Shown here piece after piece: positions 1 to 9,456 of a DNA stretch of 64,000 nt. Position 1 is the stretch's first letter; each line of letters opens with the position of its first letter. The position numbers were made by a program, and so were the translations under genes. The stretch covers positions 43,752 through 107,751 of the forward strand of contig CAVTOX010000022.1 in assembly GCA_963736425.1 (NCBI GenBank). The letters run 5' to 3'. Origin of the DNA: Prado023 sp963736425 (GTDB lineage: Bacteria > Actinomycetota > Actinomycetes > S36-B12 > CAIYMF01). The notes beneath the pieces are model-generated. The model saw only the letters and a program-made list of their open reading frames with translations, was not told the origin of the DNA and did no database searches.

Positions 1-101
1 GTCGTGGATCCGGCATTCGGAGGGCCTGAACGATGACGCACGCAGGGCGGGACCCCCGGGTTCCGGTTGTGCACCGGGCCGACTGCTGGTGGGGTGGGGG
101 G

Positions 102-1130
102 ATGCAGAGCCCCTCCTCGGTCCTGAGCCCTGCCGGCTTCCACGGCTCGGGCGTCCTGCGCGCGCACGCGCACGGTCGGGACCTGGGTCGGTCGTTCTTC
201 GAGGGCTGGTACGTCAAGCTGGTGAACGCCGACCGAAGCACCCGCCTGGCCGTCATCCCCGGGATGTTCCTCTCCGAGGACGGCTCGATCGCTGAGGCAT
301 TCGTCCAGGTCCTGGACGGGATCACCGGCACCACGGCCTACCACCGGTTCCCGTTGTCGGACTTCCGGGCCGACTCCCGGCGCTTCGACGTGCGGGTCGG
401 GGCCAACAGGTTCAGCGCCGAGGGGATCGTCGTGGACCTCCCCGGGCTCTCGGCTGACGTGCGCTTCGGCCCCGGTGCCCAGTGGCCGGTGACCGTCCGG
501 GAGCCGGGCGCGATGGGCTGGTACGCGTGGGTCCCGACGATGGAGTGCTACCACGGCGTCGTGAGCCTGGACCACGCCCTGGGCGGCTGGGTCGACACCG
601 GGGCCGGGCGGGTGGACCTCGCCGGCGGGCGGGGCTACCTGGAGAAGGACTGGGGCACGGCCTTCCCCAAGGCCTACGTCTGGATGCAGTCCAACCACTT
701 CGAGGAGTCGGGCGTCAGCCTGGTCGCCTCCACCGCTCTCATCCCCTGGCGCAGCGCGGCATTCCGCGGCGACCTGGTGGCCCTGCACCTGCCCGAGGGC
801 CCGGACGCCGGCCTGCACCGGTTCACGAGCTACACCCGGGCCCGGACCGTCGACCTGACCGTCGACGACGGGGAGGTGCGGTGGTCATTGCGGTCCCCAG
901 GTGGGGACCGCCTCGACCTCACCGCGACGATCGGTGGGCGGACCACCGGCCTGCTGCACTCACCGGTCCGCACCGAGATGCACCAGCGCGTTGCCGAGAC
1001 CCTCGACGGGACTCTGCAGATCAGGCTCTCCGATGCGGCTGGGCGGACCCGCTTCGAGGGTCTCGGGCAGTGCGCTGGCGTCGAGGTGCACGGCGCAATC
1101 GACGAGTTGCTGGCCACTTCCGGCCGGTGA
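102..1130 (+). CDS. tocopherol cyclase-like family protein
   Basis: The 342-residue product resembles the tocopherol cyclase family (Pfam Tocopherol_cycl), seen in the N-terminal block FFEGWYVKL and the mid-protein block GYLEKDWGTAFPKAYVW. In plants and cyanobacteria the family closes the chromanol ring of vitamin E. In non-photosynthetic bacteria the substrate is unknown and the fold is that of a lipocalin-like lipid-binding barrel, so a true cyclase function is not implied. I chose the ATG at 102 because the G-rich tract GGTGGGGGG lies just upstream and the conserved region starts soon after; an in-frame ATG at 33 would add 23 atypical residues. It has no signal peptide. It lies alone, about 100 bp before the PTS operon on the same strand. 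Confidence 0.75.
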   Translation: MQSPSSVLSPAGFHGSGVLRAHAHGRDLGRSFFEGWYVKLVNADRSTRLAVIPGMFLSEDGSIAEAFVQVLDGITGTTAYHRFPLSDFRADSRRFDVRVGANRFSAEGIVVDLPGLSADVRFGPGAQWPVTVREPGAMGWYAWVPTMECYHGVVSLDHALGGWVDTGAGRVDLAGGRGYLEKDWGTAFPKAYVWMQSNHFEESGVSLVASTALIPWRSAAFRGDLVALHLPEGPDAGLHRFTSYTRARTVDLTVDDGEVRWSLRSPGGDRLDLTATIGGRTTGLLHSPVRTEMHQRVAETLDGTLQIRLSDAAGRTRFEGLGQCAGVEVHGAIDELLATSGR

Positions 1131-1229
1131 TGGTCGAGCCCCTCCCGTTGTCAGGACATCGGGTCGGAGGAGGGGGCAGACTGGCCCCACGCCGGGGCGC
1201 GGACGCCCCACACACGAATCGGAGGATGA

Positions 1230-1463
1230 ATGGGCAAGGCTGAGGACATCATCGAAGCCCTGGGTGGGGCGGACAACATCGACGAGATCGAAGCCTGCGC
1301 CACTCGACTGCGCACGGTCGTCAACGATCCTTCGCTGGTCGACGAGAAGGCGCTCAAGACAGCCGGTGCGTTCGGCGTCCTGTCCGCCGGTTCCGTCCTC
1401 CAGGTCATCGTGGGTGGCGAGGCCGACGGCCTGGCCATGGACATCAACGACATCATCGAATAA
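1230..1463 (+). CDS. PTS glucose/GlcNAc-type EIIB domain protein
   Basis: This is a stand-alone 77-residue EIIB of the glucose/N-acetylglucosamine PTS family. The phosphorylation site is Cys23 in the motif IEACATRLR, which is diagnostic for this family. It takes phosphate from EIIA and passes it to a sugar bound to an EIIC permease. No EIIC gene lies in the window. The start is fixed by GGAGG at 1221-1225, four bases before the ATG. It is first in a tight co-directional set EIIB-EIIA-HPr-EI. A compact GGGGCG/CGCCCC hairpin lies at 1194-1209 just upstream and could be a terminator for the preceding gene or part of the 5' leader. Confidence 0.9.
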   Translation: MGKAEDIIEALGGADNIDEIEACATRLRTVVNDPSLVDEKALKTAGAFGVLSAGSVLQVIVGGEADGLAMDINDIIE

Positions 1464-1475
1464 GGGAGCATCAAC

Positions 1476-1931
1476 GTGGCACTGCAGGTCCTATCCCCCA
1501 TGCCCGGCCGGGTCGCGAACCTCACAGAGGTCCCCGATCCCATGTTCGCCGAGGCCATGCTCGGCCCCGGTCTCGCGATCGATCCGCCCCGGAGCCCGGT
1601 CGTTGCCGTGGCGCCGATCTCGGGCACCATCGCCAGCCTGTTCCCGCATGCCATGGGCATCGAGGGTGAGGGCGGCTACTCGATCCTTGTCCACCTGGGC
1701 CTGGAGACCGTCCAGCTCAACGGCGAGGGCTTCACCCTGCTCAAGGCCAAGGGCGACACCGTCGTGGCCGGCGAGCCCGTCATCGCGTGGGATCCCGCAG
1801 TCATCGAGGCCGGTGGACTTCCGGTCATCACCCCGTTGATCGCGATCCAGGCAGAGGCCGGTCAGATCACCCAGCTCGTCCCCGACGGCCAGATGGTCGA
1901 GGCCGGCGACGCCGTCTTCGAGATCGCCTGA
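1476..1931 (+). CDS. crr: PTS EIIA component, glucose (Crr) family
   Basis: This is a 151-residue EIIA(Glc)-family phosphocarrier. The two active-site histidines are His58 and His73, spaced 15 residues apart as in E. coli EIIA(Glc) (His75 and His90). His73 lies in the conserved context ILVHLGLETV. It accepts phosphate from HPr and donates it to the EIIB encoded 12 bp upstream. It starts with GTG at 1476, preceded by AAGGGAGC. As a soluble stand-alone EIIA it may serve several EIICB permeases and could also act in regulation, as Crr does elsewhere; that last point is inference. Confidence 0.92.
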   Translation: MALQVLSPMPGRVANLTEVPDPMFAEAMLGPGLAIDPPRSPVVAVAPISGTIASLFPHAMGIEGEGGYSILVHLGLETVQLNGEGFTLLKAKGDTVVAGEPVIAWDPAVIEAGGLPVITPLIAIQAEAGQITQLVPDGQMVEAGDAVFEIA

Positions 1932-2000
1932 CCGGACGCCCACCAACCGACAACCTGCCCGCGAGGGCTGCCGAGAACACACACTGAAAGGTCTTGCATC

Positions 2001-2273
2001 GTGGCTGAAATCACAGTTGTCCTGCCCCCCGGAGTCGGGCTGCACGCTCGTCCGGCGGCGCTCTTCGTCGGCGCCGCTGCCAAGTCGTCCTGCGACGTGA
2101 CCATCGGACGCCCGGGCGAGCCCGGCGTCAACGCCAAGAGCATTCTCGGCGTGATGGGCCTCGGCGCGAAGGCCGGCGAGGAGATGGTCGTCACCGCCGA
2201 GGGCGAGGGTGCTGACGAGCTGCTCGCCGGTCTCAAGGAGATCCTCGAGACCCCTGAGGGTGGCCATGCCTGA
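2001..2273 (+). CDS. ptsH: phosphocarrier protein HPr
   Basis: HPr is a 90-residue general PTS phosphocarrier. The phosphorylation site His15 is in the signature GLHARPA. The regulatory-serine region is also present (Ser47 in NAKSILGVMG), although HPr kinase is generally not found in high-GC Gram-positives. The gene starts with GTG at 2001, with GAAAGG about 8 bp upstream. Its 3' end overlaps the EI start codon by 8 bp, which suggests translational coupling of HPr and EI. Confidence 0.95.
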   Translation: MAEITVVLPPGVGLHARPAALFVGAAAKSSCDVTIGRPGEPGVNAKSILGVMGLGAKAGEEMVVTAEGEGADELLAGLKEILETPEGGHA

Positions 2274-3954
2274 TCTCACGACCCTGACGGGGGTCGGGGT
2301 CAGCCCCGGGGTGGGCGCCGGACCGGTCGTGCGTGTCGTGGACTCCGTTCCCGAGCCCAAGCAGGGCCCGGGGGCGGGGACCCCCGACGAGGAGTTCGCC
2401 GCCGCCGCCCAGGCGCTGGAGGATGTGGCCGCTGACCTCGAGGACCGCGGCCAGCGAGCCGGCGGCGAGGCGCAGCATGTTCTCGAGGCCCAGGCCATGA
2501 TGGCCCGCGATCCCGACCTCGCCGTCGGGATCAAGCAGCGCACCGACGCCGGCTCGAACGGCGCCCGCGCGGCCTACGACGCGTTCGGCGCGACCCGTGA
2601 GGTCCTGCTGACCCTCGGGGAGTACTTCGCCGCCCGTGTGACCGACCTCGACGACATCCGCAACCGGACCGTCGCCCTGCTGCTCGACGTGCCGGCTCCC
2701 GGCATTCCCGAGCTCAAGGAGCCGAGCATCCTGGTCGCGATGGACCTGGCTCCCGCTGACACGGCACTCATCGACAAGTCGATGGTGCTGGCGTTCGCCA
2801 CCCAGGAGGGTGGCCCGACCTCGCACACCTCGATCCTGGCGCGCAACCTCGGCATCCCCGCGGTCGTCGGCTGCCCGGGCGTGCGCGAGCTCGCACCGGG
2901 CACGTACGTCATGGTGGACGGCTCGTCGGGCAAGGTCGTCATCGACCCGCCCAAGGAGATGGTCGCCGAGCTGGCGGGCAGGGACGAGAAGCGGCGCGCA
3001 GCGCTGGCCGCCGTGGGCAATGCTCCCGGGGCGACGGCTGATGGTCACGCGGTTCCTCTGCTGGCCAACATCGGCGGTCCTGAGGACGTCGCCGGTGCCG
3101 TGGCCAACGGCGCTGAAGGTGTGGGTCTCCTGCGCAGCGAGCTGCTGTTCCTCGACCGTACCGACGCCCCGAGCGAGGACGAGCAGTACGGCATCTACCG
3201 CACCGTGCTCGAGGGCTTCCCCGGCCAGAAGGTCGTCGTCCGCACGCTGGACGCCGGCGCCGACAAGCCGCTGCCGTTCCTGCCGTTCGGCGAGGAGCCC
3301 AACCCGGCGATGGGCGTGCGGGGCCTGCGCATCTGCATGCAGGCGCCCGACATCATGCACACGCAGCTGCGCGCACTGGCCCGGGCCGCTGAGGGCCTGG
3401 ACACCGAGCTATGGGTCATGGCGCCGATGGTCGCCGACGTCTACGAGGCCACCTGGTTCCGCGAGGCCTGCAAGAAGGCCGGCCTGCACGCCAAGATCGG
3501 CACGATGGTGGAGATCCCGGCCGCCGCACTGCGGTCGCGCCACCTGGGCCAGGTGGCGGAGTTCTTCTCCATCGGCAGCAACGACCTGACGCAGTACACA
3601 TTCGCGGCCGATCGCCAGATCGGTTCGGTGGCGCGGCTCCAGGACGCATGGCAGCCTGCGATCCTCGACCTTGTCGCGGCGACGGTCAAGGGCGGCCAGG
3701 CCAACGGCATCCCCACGGGTGTCTGCGGTGAGGCTGCTTCAGATCCGGCCCTGGGCTGCGTCCTGGTGGGCCTTGGTGTCAACACGTTGTCGATGTCGGC
3801 CGGCTCCCTGCCGGGCGTGCGTGCGGCTCTGGCAGCCCACACGCTCGACGAGTGCAAGGCGGCAGCAGCGGCGGCCAGCGACGCGGTGGACGCCCCGGCG
3901 GCCAAGGCGGCGGCGCGGGCGGCCCTGCCCAAGCTCGCTGCACTCGGGCTGTAG
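2266..3954 (+). CDS. ptsI: PTS enzyme I (phosphoenolpyruvate-protein phosphotransferase)
   Basis: Enzyme I (562 residues) uses phosphoenolpyruvate to phosphorylate HPr and so drives all PTS uptake. The N-terminal HPr-binding and phosphohistidine domains carry the active-site His187 in GGPTSHTSILARN. The C-terminal PEP-binding TIM barrel contains the GSNDLTQY block and the catalytic Cys487 in GVCGEAASDP. I start it at the ATG at 2266, overlapping the end of ptsH; in-frame extension upstream only reads through ptsH in another frame. It is the last gene of the operon and is followed by a strong hairpin terminator. Confidence 0.95.
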   Translation: MPDLTTLTGVGVSPGVGAGPVVRVVDSVPEPKQGPGAGTPDEEFAAAAQALEDVAADLEDRGQRAGGEAQHVLEAQAMMARDPDLAVGIKQRTDAGSNGARAAYDAFGATREVLLTLGEYFAARVTDLDDIRNRTVALLLDVPAPGIPELKEPSILVAMDLAPADTALIDKSMVLAFATQEGGPTSHTSILARNLGIPAVVGCPGVRELAPGTYVMVDGSSGKVVIDPPKEMVAELAGRDEKRRAALAAVGNAPGATADGHAVPLLANIGGPEDVAGAVANGAEGVGLLRSELLFLDRTDAPSEDEQYGIYRTVLEGFPGQKVVVRTLDAGADKPLPFLPFGEEPNPAMGVRGLRICMQAPDIMHTQLRALARAAEGLDTELWVMAPMVADVYEATWFREACKKAGLHAKIGTMVEIPAAALRSRHLGQVAEFFSIGSNDLTQYTFAADRQIGSVARLQDAWQPAILDLVAATVKGGQANGIPTGVCGEAASDPALGCVLVGLGVNTLSMSAGSLPGVRAALAAHTLDECKAAAAAASDAVDAPAAKAAARAALPKLAALGL

Positions 3955-3978
3955 CCAGGGCACCGGAGCACGTAGATC

Positions 3979-4013
3979 GGCGGAGGCCGTCCCGAACAGG
4001 GGCGGCCTCCGCC
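3979..4013 (+). terminator. intrinsic terminator after ptsI
   Basis: A perfect 11-bp inverted repeat, GGCGGAGGCCG and CGGCCTCCGCC, is separated by a 13-base loop and begins 25 bp after the ptsI stop. There is no clear U-tract, which is common for actinobacterial terminators. It lies between the plus-strand PTS operon and the minus-strand purC, so it may act on both. Confidence 0.75.
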
Positions 4014-4137
4014 GTCAGGTGGGGCGACACTGCGCGCTGCGCGCCACCATCCCCGTGGTCCGCGCGGTGCCGGCCGTATGTGGCGTGGAACGCGCGGGCG
4101 GCGGTCGGGATGGCGTGGAAGCCCCGGTCTGGCGGGG

Positions 4138-5063
<926 letters not shown>

Positions 5064-5067
<4 letters not shown>

Positions 5068-6499
5068 AGGATCGCCCCCGGGGTGTAGGTGGCCGCGCTC
5101 GGATGCTGGGCCGCGATGACCTCGACCCGGTCGACGACGCGTGCCACCTGGTCGCGGGCAGCGCCCGTGAACTCGATCGGCTCGGCAACCAGCGCCTCCA
5201 ATGCGGTGCGGTCCAGCCCGAGCCGTCCGTCCGCAGCCAGGCGGTCGAAAAGGTCGTTCTCGGCCTGGCCCCGACGCATGTCCAGGGCGACGGCAACCGC
5301 GTGGGTCTTGATGACCTCGTGCGCGGTCTCGCGGCCCACCCCGGCGCGTACCGCCGCCATCAGGATCTTGGTCGTGGCCAGGAACGGCAGGTACCGGCGC
5401 AGCTCGGCCTCGATCACTGCCGGGAACGCCCCGAACTCGTCGAGCACTGTGAGGAACGTCTCGAACAGGCCGTCGATCGCGAAGAAGGCGTCGGGCAGCG
5501 CCACCCGGCGCACGACCGAGCAGAAGACGTCGCCCTCGTTCCACTGCGCCCCGGCAAGCTCCGCGCCCATCGAGGCGTACCCACGCAGGATCACCGTCAG
5601 GCCGTTGACCCGCTCGCAGGAGCGCGAGTTCATCTTGTGGGGCATCGCCGAGGAGCCGACCTGGCCCTCCTTGAACCCCTCGGTCACCAACTCGTTGCCG
5701 GCCATCAGGCGAATCGTCGTGGCCAGGCTCGACGGACCCGCGGCCACCTGGACGAGCGCCGAGAGCACGTCGTGGTCCAGCGAGCGGGGGTAGATCTGGC
5801 CGACCGAGTCCAGCACCTCGGTGAAGCCCAGGTGCGCCGCGACCCGCTGCTCGAGCTCAGCCAGCCTGCTGGCGTCGCCGTCCAGCAGGTCGAGCATGTC
5901 CTGGGCGGTGCCCACCGGACCCTTGATCCCGCGCAGGGGGTAGCGCTCGATCAGGTCCTCGAGCCGGGCGTAGGCGACGATCAGTTCCTCGGCGGCCGAC
6001 GCGAACCGCTTGCCCAGCGTGGTCGTCTGTGCGGCCACGTTGTGGCTGCGCCCTGTGAGCGGCTGGTCGGCGTACTGGGCGGCCAGGGCCCCGAGGCGGG
6101 CCAGCGTGGCCACGACCCGGTCGCGAACGAGCAGCAGCGACAGCCGAACTTGCATCTGCTCGACGTTCTCGGTCAGGTCCCGGCTGGTCATCCCCTTGTG
6201 GATGTGCTCGGTGCCCGCGAGGTCGGCGAACTCCTCGATGCGTGCCTTGACGTCGTGACGGGTCACCTTCTCTCGCGCCGAGATCGACGCGAGGTCGACC
6301 TGGTCGCGCACCGCCTCGTAGGCCTCGATCGTGCCGTCGGGCACGGGGATGCCGAGGTCGGCCTGCGCGCGCAGCACCGCGATCCACAGGTCGCGCTCGA
6401 GGCGCACCTTGTGCTCCGGCGACCACAGCTCGACCATCTCCGCTGAGGCGTACCGCTGGGCCAGGACGTTGGGGATCGTGGTGGCACCGACGGGCCCAT
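5064..6499 (-). CDS. purB: adenylosuccinate lyase, start region disrupted
   Basis: Adenylosuccinate lyase catalyses two purine steps: fumarate release from SAICAR and from adenylosuccinate. The superfamily signature is present as GSSAMPHKMNSRSCER. The conserved N-terminus TTIPNVLAQRYASAEM is in frame, but no ATG, GTG or TTG precedes it in that frame. The first in-frame ATG is at 6437, inside the conserved block. An ATG at 6499 is one base out of frame. Adding one C to the run GGGCCC next to it would give MGPVGATTIPNVLAQ. So either a base is missing near 6493 or the protein starts late at 6437. Coordinates include the inferred start. Confidence 0.88.
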
Positions 6500-6639
6500 T
6501 GTCGCAGCCCCGTGGGGCGCCTCGACCGGGCAGTCCGATCCGGATCGCCCCTGATCCTGAGGTCTCGCGGTCGGCTGGTGTTCGGGGCCGGCCAAGGGTC
6601 GGCCAGCGGTTGGCCGATGAGAACGACGATGGTGCAGGG

Positions 6640-7926
6640 TCAAGGGGTGGGATGCCGGCCCTCGGCAGCGGACTGCGCGATGTCGCGACGGTAGTGGCCA
6701 CCCTCCAGGTGGATCCCCTCGAGCAGCTCGTAGGCGCGCTCGCGCGCCCCGGCGAGGTCTGCCGCGCGGGCGGTGGCGCACAGCACCCGGCCGCCGGTGG
6801 CGACGAGTTCGCCGTCGTGGCGTGCGGTGCCGGAGTGCACGACCCAGGCCGCGTCCCATCCCGACTCGGCGTCGGCGCCGACAGGCACCCCGGTGAGGAC
6901 GCCGCCCGTCGTGGGGGCGTCGGGATAGCCCGGCGCGGCCAGCACGACGGTGACCGCCGAGCCCGGATGCCACTGGAGGTCACCGACCTCGTCGAGCGTC
7001 CCTCGGGCCGACGCGTTCAGCACGCCGGCCAGAGGGGTGCGCAGCAGTGCGAGGACTACCTGGGTCTCCGGGTCGCCGAAGCGTGCGTTGAACTCCACCA
7101 CGCGCAGCCCGCGCGAGGTCAGGGCCAGCCCGGCGTAGAGCAGGCCGCTGAACGGGGTGCCGCGCTCGGCCATCAGGTCGATCGTCGGCCGGACCACCCG
7201 CGTCATGATCTCCTCGACGAGTCCGGCAGGGGCCCAGGGCAGGGGGGCGTAGGCGCCCATGCCCCCGGTGTTGGGGCCGGTGTCGCCCTCGCCGACCCGC
7301 TTGAAGTCCTGGGCGGGCAGGAGCGGCACGGCGCTGAACCCGTCGGTGATGGCGAACAGGGAGACCTCGGGGCCGTCGAGGTACTCCTCCACCACCACGG
7401 CCCCACCGGCTCGGGTCAGGCACTCGGCGGCGTGGTCGAGGGCCGCCTGGCGGTCGTCGGTGACGACGACGCCCTTCCCGCCCGCGAGCCCGTCGTCCTT
7501 CACCACGTGCGGCGCGCCGAACTGGTCGAGCGCGTGGGCGACCTCGTCGATGGTCGTGCACACGTGGGCCATTGCGGTCGGTACCCCGGACTCGGCCATG
7601 ACTCGCTTGGCGAAGGCCTTCGATCCCTCCAGCTGTGCGGCGGCCCCGGACGGTCCGAACGTCGCGAAACCCGCCTCGCGCAGCGCGTCGGCGACGCCGG
7701 CGACCAGCGGCGCCTCGGGGCCGATCACGACGAGGTCCACGGCCAGCTCGCGAGCCAGGCGGACGACGTCGGCGGGGTCGGTGGCAGCGACCACATGGTT
7801 GGTGCCGACCTCGGCCGTGCCGGCGTTCCCGGGGGCGATGTGCAGTGCCGTCACGGCGGGGTCGGCCGCCAGGGCCAGGGCCAGGGCGTGCTCACGGCCG
7901 CCGGAGCCGATCACGAGGATGTCCAC
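6640..7926 (-). CDS. purD: phosphoribosylamine-glycine ligase
   Basis: GAR synthetase (428 residues) is an ATP-grasp ligase joining phosphoribosylamine and glycine in step 2 of purine synthesis. The N-terminal motif ILVIGSGGREHALA, the ATP-grasp segment FVKDDGLAGGKGVVV-like (here HVVKDDGLAGGKGVVV), and EFNARFGDPETQ near the end of the ATP-grasp domain are all visible. The start is GTG at 7926 (VDILVIGSG), since the conserved protein begins there; an upstream in-frame ATG would add 15 atypical residues. It lies 10 bp downstream of the membrane lipoprotein gene on the same strand and about 140 bp before purB. Confidence 0.95.
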   Translation of the reverse strand: MDILVIGSGGREHALALALAADPAVTALHIAPGNAGTAEVGTNHVVAATDPADVVRLARELAVDLVVIGPEAPLVAGVADALREAGFATFGPSGAAAQLEGSKAFAKRVMAESGVPTAMAHVCTTIDEVAHALDQFGAPHVVKDDGLAGGKGVVVTDDRQAALDHAAECLTRAGGAVVVEEYLDGPEVSLFAITDGFSAVPLLPAQDFKRVGEGDTGPNTGGMGAYAPLPWAPAGLVEEIMTRVVRPTIDLMAERGTPFSGLLYAGLALTSRGLRVVEFNARFGDPETQVVLALLRTPLAGVLNASARGTLDEVGDLQWHPGSAVTVVLAAPGYPDAPTTGGVLTGVPVGADAESGWDAAWVVHSGTARHDGELVATGGRVLCATARAADLAGARERAYELLEGIHLEGGHYRRDIAQSAAEGRHPTP

Positions 7927-7936
7927 GCCCCGCAGG

Positions 7937-8842
7937 CTACCGGGCGGCGGACGCGGTCCCGGGCGAGGCATCCCGCAGGTGGCGCCCCACGACGGCCACG
8001 ACGTACCAGAGCCACAGGATCATCCCGATGTGCAGGACGTCGTTCTCGGAGAAGTAGAAGCCCGCGCCGTCCTCCCAGAGGACGGCCGTGATCCCGGCGG
8101 CGTAGTAGCCGAAGTACGCGATCTGGACTCCGACGAGGAACACCGCCGCGATCACCAGCGAGCGGTCCATCGGGTCCCGCGTGGACTGGTAGCGGCGGCC
8201 GGCGACGACGATCACGATGAGGATTCCCGGGACGGCGAACAGCATCAGCACGGGGAATGACAGCAGCACCGCGCTGGGCGCCAGCACGCCGATGATCGTG
8301 ACGATGACGTAGACCACGGCGTTGAGGGCGGCGAAGATGACCAGGCCGCGACGCAGACGATCGGTCGCACATGCGTGGGCGACGGCCATCAGCATCGCGC
8401 TCACGCTGCACGCCTGCGTGACGCTGTACCCCACCTCCCAGCCGTTCGTCAGGCGGCACAGCTCCAGGCCCGCGCACTTCAGTTCATAGCTGAACGCCTG
8501 GTAGCTGACCCCCGCGAGCGCGGCGCCGATCCCGCCGAGGATCAGGGCGACTCCGAGCCACTCGCGTGAGCGCTGGCCGCGCCGGGTCCGCACGAAGTAG
8601 ATGCCGGAGGCGACCCACAGCCCGGCGAGCAGGAACACGAGGAAGGTGCCCAGCGGTTCGTTGACGATCGCGTCCCCGACCTGGACGCACGGGCGCTGGT
8701 CACACCACTGCTCAGGGGTGGTCTCGGGCTGGTAGGTCAAGTCGTCGAGGCGCCCGCACGCGGTGAGCAGGAGCGCGCCGGTCGTGGCCGCGAGCCCGCG
8801 GATGGTCCGGCTCGTTGCTCGACCAGATCCTCGCGTGCTCAC
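7937..8842 (-). CDS. multi-pass membrane protein with N-terminal lipobox, unknown function
   Basis: I do not recognise the family. The 301-residue product begins with a basic stretch and a hydrophobic segment ending in LLLTACG, a lipobox with the lipidation site at about Cys29. A short extracytoplasmic loop with three cysteines follows, then roughly seven hydrophobic segments. The final block has the polar motif SENDVLHIGM next to LWLWYVV. It starts with GTG at 8842, overlapping the stop of the upstream gene by 4 bp (GTGA), so the two are probably co-translated. purD follows after 10 bp. The combination of lipoprotein signal and multi-pass membrane body is unusual, and the apparent lipobox could simply be a signal anchor. 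Confidence 0.7.
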   Translation of the reverse strand: MSTRGSGRATSRTIRGLAATTGALLLTACGRLDDLTYQPETTPEQWCDQRPCVQVGDAIVNEPLGTFLVFLLAGLWVASGIYFVRTRRGQRSREWLGVALILGGIGAALAGVSYQAFSYELKCAGLELCRLTNGWEVGYSVTQACSVSAMLMAVAHACATDRLRRGLVIFAALNAVVYVIVTIIGVLAPSAVLLSFPVLMLFAVPGILIVIVVAGRRYQSTRDPMDRSLVIAAVFLVGVQIAYFGYYAAGITAVLWEDGAGFYFSENDVLHIGMILWLWYVVAVVGRHLRDASPGTASAAR

Positions 8843-9324
8843 AGGCCCAACGTGGCGAGGTCGCCCTCGACCACGGCCCGATCCTCGACGTCGTCAAGGC
8901 TCGCCGCCAGCTCTGCGGCGATGTCGCGCTCGATCCGTGCGGCGTTCAGGTCGCCATCGACCACGTACGCCCGCGCGAGGGCCTCATGCGCGGAGGCCAC
9001 GATGAAGCCGTTGAGCTGGTGCTCCTCGCACAGGTCCATGCACCTCTGGGCGTGCACCATGGCGGGCTCGGAGCGGCCCAGGATGGCGTAGGTCCGGGCG
9101 CACTGCCACTCACCGATGGCCCACTCCTGCGGACCGCCCGCCCGCCCCCAGTGCCAGCGCGAGGCATGCGTGCAGTGGATCAGGTCGAAGTCCTCGGCCG
9201 CCGTGCGCTCGGGAAGGTCCAGCAGGCTCCATGCGTGGTTGAAAAGGGCCACGGCCTGGGCGCGGTCGGCGGCACGCTCCTGGTCCGTCTCCAGCGCGGC
9301 TGTGTCGATGTCGTCGGAGGGCAT
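8839..9324 (-). CDS. TPR-like helical protein, unknown function
   Basis: This 161-residue soluble protein is predicted to be almost entirely helical. Its repeated pattern (HAWSLLDLP, CARTYAILGRSEPAMVHAQRCMDLC, HEALARAYVVDGDLNAARI) resembles tetratricopeptide repeats and suggests protein-protein binding. No catalytic motif is visible. It is the first gene of the minus-strand run leading into purD and is coupled by a 4-bp overlap to the membrane protein downstream. An ATG at 9324 is the natural start. Confidence 0.7.
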   Translation of the reverse strand: MPSDDIDTAALETDQERAADRAQAVALFNHAWSLLDLPERTAAEDFDLIHCTHASRWHWGRAGGPQEWAIGEWQCARTYAILGRSEPAMVHAQRCMDLCEEHQLNGFIVASAHEALARAYVVDGDLNAARIERDIAAELAASLDDVEDRAVVEGDLATLGL

Positions 9325-9456
9325 GGCACACAGGCTAGGGGCTGGGAATCGTCGACGGTCGGCCCGGCGACGCCCACGGCCGGCTGTCGAGGGCGTGCAC
9401 GGGTCGGCGGGGCCGCGGGCGCGCGTGCCGGGGTGTGGTGCGATCCCGGTCGGCGG

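Noticed and set aside
1..36. C-terminal end of an upstream plus-strand gene (frame from base 1 to TGA at 34-36)
   Set aside because: Only 11 codons are visible and nothing is recognisable, so it cannot be supported.
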